Origin: Gnetum montanum
Taxonomy: Eukaryota > Streptophyta > Gnetopsida > Gnetales > Gnetaceae
NCBI GenBank assembly: GCA_015680685.1
Contig: MNCI01036463.1
Location: 703,240-767,239 of the forward strand
DNA length: 64,000 bases
Direction of reading: 5' to 3'
The notes under the pieces are model-generated. The model did not search any database, was not told where the DNA came from, and worked only from the letters and a program-made list of their open reading frames with translations. Shown here one piece after another: positions 61,301 to 64,000 of the stretch; the first letter of the stretch is position 1; every line of letters starts with the position of its first letter. Made by a program: the position numbers and the translations under genes.

Positions 61301-62263
61301 GGTTGTGTCAAGGTCTCAACAATAGTGCTCTTTTTTGCAAGGTGTTTAGGGGCCACCCACCAACTGTGAGCCATCTCAGTTGCTACAAACCACTAGAAGG
61401 ATGGAGAAAAGATGTTGGTGTATTTATCAAAATTTCTCTTCAGTTGATCAACCACTATGGTCCTAATTATTTAGATTTTGGTAAATACACCCACTGTAGT
61501 TTGAGCCACCATCAAGGTTTGATAATTCTTTAGTAAACCTTAGTCACTAACCTTGTATCTGCAAGATATTTAGAAACTAATAAGCCATGGAAGAATAAGT
61601 AAACTAAATAAACCAAAATATAATAAATTTATCACAACTATACTTACTCTTCCAAATGGTACATTCTATTGGGAGGATTCTGGAATAGTGTGTGGGCCCA
61701 ATGTGCCATCATGAGAGTGTTCTTAGCATTGCACTAAGAGATCTCTAGCATGTTTGAGATTTGGGATGCCTAGCGGGTCCCCCTAGTACTTCTAATATCC
61801 AATACCTACCTTTAGTGTAGGTCTCAAGATCATCTATTATGAACTTAACCATCATATTGGAGGACTAAGACTATACAATCTCAACAATGATGTCGGCCGT
61901 GTAACCAAATAAGTGTGACCACATCATTACACTAAAGTTTTGCAAGAGGTAGGCCAAGAACTCTCTAGCCCCCAACCAGAACCATAAGGAACCCCACTCT
62001 AAGATCATGTTAGCAAAGGGAATGTTGATTTAGGTAGGTTGATATAGCAAATTATCCCTACCAATTCAACCACCACAAGGATTAAGGAAGGCCCTGCATG
62101 AAAATGACAATGCACATTGTTAAAACCATATTTTTAACACTTAGAATAAAAACAAAAAACTAGGAACAATCATAATCATAACCAAGTACAATATTAATCA
62201 TACGCCACTTTGAATTTAATGAGAAATTTTCCAAGCATCATAGTTAATGGTGAAACTAGCCAT
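58357..62263 (-). pseudogene. Multi-exon gene-like region, function unknown, broken
   Basis: The proposed start is MASFTINYDAWKISH at 62263. Eight exons are inferred from coherent frames bounded by splice sites: 62204-62263, 61648-62093, 61278-61558, 60025-61107, 59723-59907, 59492-59639, 58531-59345 and 58357-58440. Introns are 83-170 bp with consensus donors (GTAAGTAT, GTAAGAAC, GTAGGAGG, GTATGTTC) and acceptors (TTCATGCAG, TCTTGCAG, CTTGTAG). Protein features: IPFANMILEWGSLWFWLGAR and MWSHLFGYTADIIVEIV in exon 2; a Trp-rich MAHSWWVAPKHLAKKS in exon 3; a long helical/acidic coiled segment in exon 7 (EEENNRRA, KWLKEETTKQHKLKLLIKE); and a Ser/Gly-rich tail ending SLLDAS. Each exon has stops, mostly TAG/TGA/TAA from CAG/CGA/CAA, and a few frame slips. 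I do not recognise the family. It is antisense to flanking Ty3 gag-protease and RNase H, so it is either a captured host gene or an antisense ORF of a Tat-type element. Confidence 0.55.
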
Positions 62264-63500
62264 AGTAAAAACTCTAGGAATGTTAGTTCAAAATTCCTTA
62301 AAAATTCAAAAAGCAACATTCAAACAACCTAAGAAAACCTAACATGATCACTCACTTACAATAGCATCAATGTTGTCATTCCAAGCTTAAAATCAATTTA
62401 AAACACTGTGCAAACCTTTAATCAAGTTTAATCAAAATTCCCAAGTGCACACCAAAACTAAAGAAAATGGCATAGGAAATCATTGATAAAAAAATACCAA
62501 AAAATTTTTAACATTGATGAAACTAATTCTACACCATCCCTAACATCCCCAAGTATTCCTAGGAACATGGGACGTTGCGGGAAAAATCATCCAACATGCC
62601 AATGATGTCAATCTTCACAGGGTAATACCGCAAAAGCAAAAACTAAATCATCCAACATGCCAATGGTGTCAATCTTCACAGGGTAATCCGCAAAAGCAAA
62701 AACTTTAATTCGTGTGACCTCATCAAAAAAATCATAAAAAATCAACCATAACTCCAAATTTGGTCACAAAAATCATAAAAAATCAACCATAACTCCAACT
62801 TTAGTGATTCAAGAACCATTTGAAAGCTTAAACAAAGACCTACAAATCCACAACTTAAAAACATAGAAATTAACTACCGTGTTTACAAAAATAATTTGTG
62901 AATTAACATAAAAAATGAAAAATTGGATGGAAACACACCTACATCACTTAACGAAAAAATTCACCTAATATTAATCGTAAGCCCAAATTGCATGACGTCA
63001 CTGCCGTTTGAAACCTAAGACCATAAACTAAAATTTGATAACTTCAAAACCCCAAAATACTTAGCCGTTTTCAGGAAAAAAATTACGCAAATACCATAAA
63101 AAATAGCACAAAACCGAAGAACCACTATGAGCTGGCTACCAGAAAAATTCATAGAAAATTAACCGTGAGCCCAAATCTAGTGGTTCACCCACTGTTATAA
63201 CCATTAAACACCAAATAATAACCATACAGAAGTAAAAGTTTAAAATCCCTAGCCATTTTATCAATAAAAAATATAGAAGTGTTGCTTTTTTGACAAAAAA
63301 CAAAAACAAAATTACACAAAATTGACCAAAACAATATTTTATAACCTACATAAAACCAACTCTAATGCCAAAGCAACACTAAAAAAATGTAAACCCCACC
63401 TAAAAACAATGTTGGATTTTCTCGAAATTTAATTTTACTTATCACATCATTCTAGATCTAAAAAAATGCCTAGTTCCTAAACTAGGAAAACTACAAAAAC
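62264..63500. other. AT-rich flank with two tandem duplications
   Basis: This lies upstream of the minus-strand gene-like region. A nearly perfect 61-bp tandem duplication lies at 62584-62644 and 62645-62704. A second one, of about 42 bp period built on AAAAATCATAAAAAATCAAC, lies at 62726-62800. No coding sequence is supported. Confidence 0.6.
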
Positions 63501-63504
63501 CACT

Positions 63505-64000
63505 TTGCCTATCATTTTGAATTCCCATGTACAAGCAATGTAGTGGAGTAGGGATGTTTGATTAGGGGGATGATGGTAGCTCATGACCTAAGAGTAAAAT
63601 ACTTAATGATCAAAGGTGATTCATAACTTGTGGTTAACCAAGTAATTGAGGTTTATGCATGTAAAGCCAAGCATTTGCAATGTTACTATGACCTAGGAAA
63701 AACATTGATACAACCATTTATAAACATTGATATCCAGCATGTACCCCAAAAAGAAAACACCATAGCTGATGCCATTATAATGCTAGCCCTCAATGTGATG
63801 CCAAATGTGTTTAGTAAGTTGTCCTTCTTAACTGTGAATTGCGCTATTCCCATCATGCAAAACACTAAAGATAACTCCATAGTTGTAGTTTATACTAATC
63901 CCACAAAGGAATGGTATGATGATATCAGGTTTTACCTTACACATGATGAACCTTCACAAGGCTTGACTGCTGCTCAAAAGGACTATGACATCCCATCCCT
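63505..64000 (+). pseudogene. Ty3 RNase H (archaeal-type) and linker to integrase, runs off the window
   Basis: FAYHFEFPCTSNVVE, MVAHDLRVKYLMIKGDS, LVVNQVIEVYACKAKHLQCY, IDIQHVPQKENTIADAI and LALNV are the ordered blocks of the RVT_3-type RNase H of Tat-like Ty3 elements. The catalytic GDS motif and the HVP..EN.IADA end are kept. After a linker, WYDDIRFYLTHDEPSQGLTA matches the start of the segment before the integrase zinc domain. There is one frameshift (near 63560) and a few stops. The N-terminal part and the RT are cut off at about 63500. It may be the same element as F copy 2, continued after the intervening gene-like region. Confidence 0.75.

Overview
This window looks like nuclear DNA from a seed plant with a large, repeat-swollen, AT-rich genome. 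Every recognisable coding remnant belongs to a plant retroelement family: Ty3/gypsy Gag, retropepsin, RNase H and integrase, and an RTE-like LINE. There are spliceosomal introns, no operons or ribosome-binding sites, and I found no intact host gene, tRNA or rRNA. A gymnosperm or other giant-genome plant is plausible, but that is inference.

Layout. 1-3742: 5' part of minus-strand LTR element A (gag, PBS, LTR), abutting an older related LTR (3743-4500). 4500-17500: AT-rich, strongly decayed sequence. It holds a direct repeat pair (6710-8440 and 9143-15440), two pieces of one plus-strand LINE (8560-9065 and 15450-16100), and plus-strand LTR element E (9939-14652) nested in the second repeat copy. 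17640-20367: local tandem repeats, an LTR-like promoter region and a weak gag-like remnant. 20373-29144: element B, same family as A, complete with two 837-bp LTRs, PBS, polypurine region and a CTTGC target duplication. Its gag is split by a younger solo LTR (27202-28114, duplication CATTG). 29810-30560: old LTR remnant. 32640-35700: element F copy 1 (LTR-like region, gag, a run of 29 C). 35751-50101: Ty3 element D (LTRs, gag, archaeal-type RNase H, RT-connection/RNase H, integrase), with element C (same family as A and B, 3' LTR through gag, truncated) inserted in its 5' LTR. 50858-51180: exon-like minus-strand ORF, cut by another solo LTR (51181-52145). 52230-57420: element F copy 2 (run of 25 G, LTR-like region, gag, retropepsin). 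58357-62263: minus-strand, multi-exon gene-like region with small introns and well-formed splice sites, broken by stops, lying antisense inside Ty3 sequence. 63505-64000: Ty3 RNase H running off the window.

How it fits together. A, B and C form a gag-plus-ORF2 family without pol. In ORF1, Gag has a retrotransposon Gag domain and a CX2CX3HX4C knuckle. ORF2 has an N-terminal region like the putative plant transposon protein domain, a coiled coil, and its own TATA-plus-palindrome element upstream. Such elements would have to borrow protease, reverse transcriptase and integrase from autonomous Ty3 elements. Nothing in the window appears translatable without repair: all ORFs carry in-frame stops or frameshifts, mostly of the kind left by C-to-T decay.
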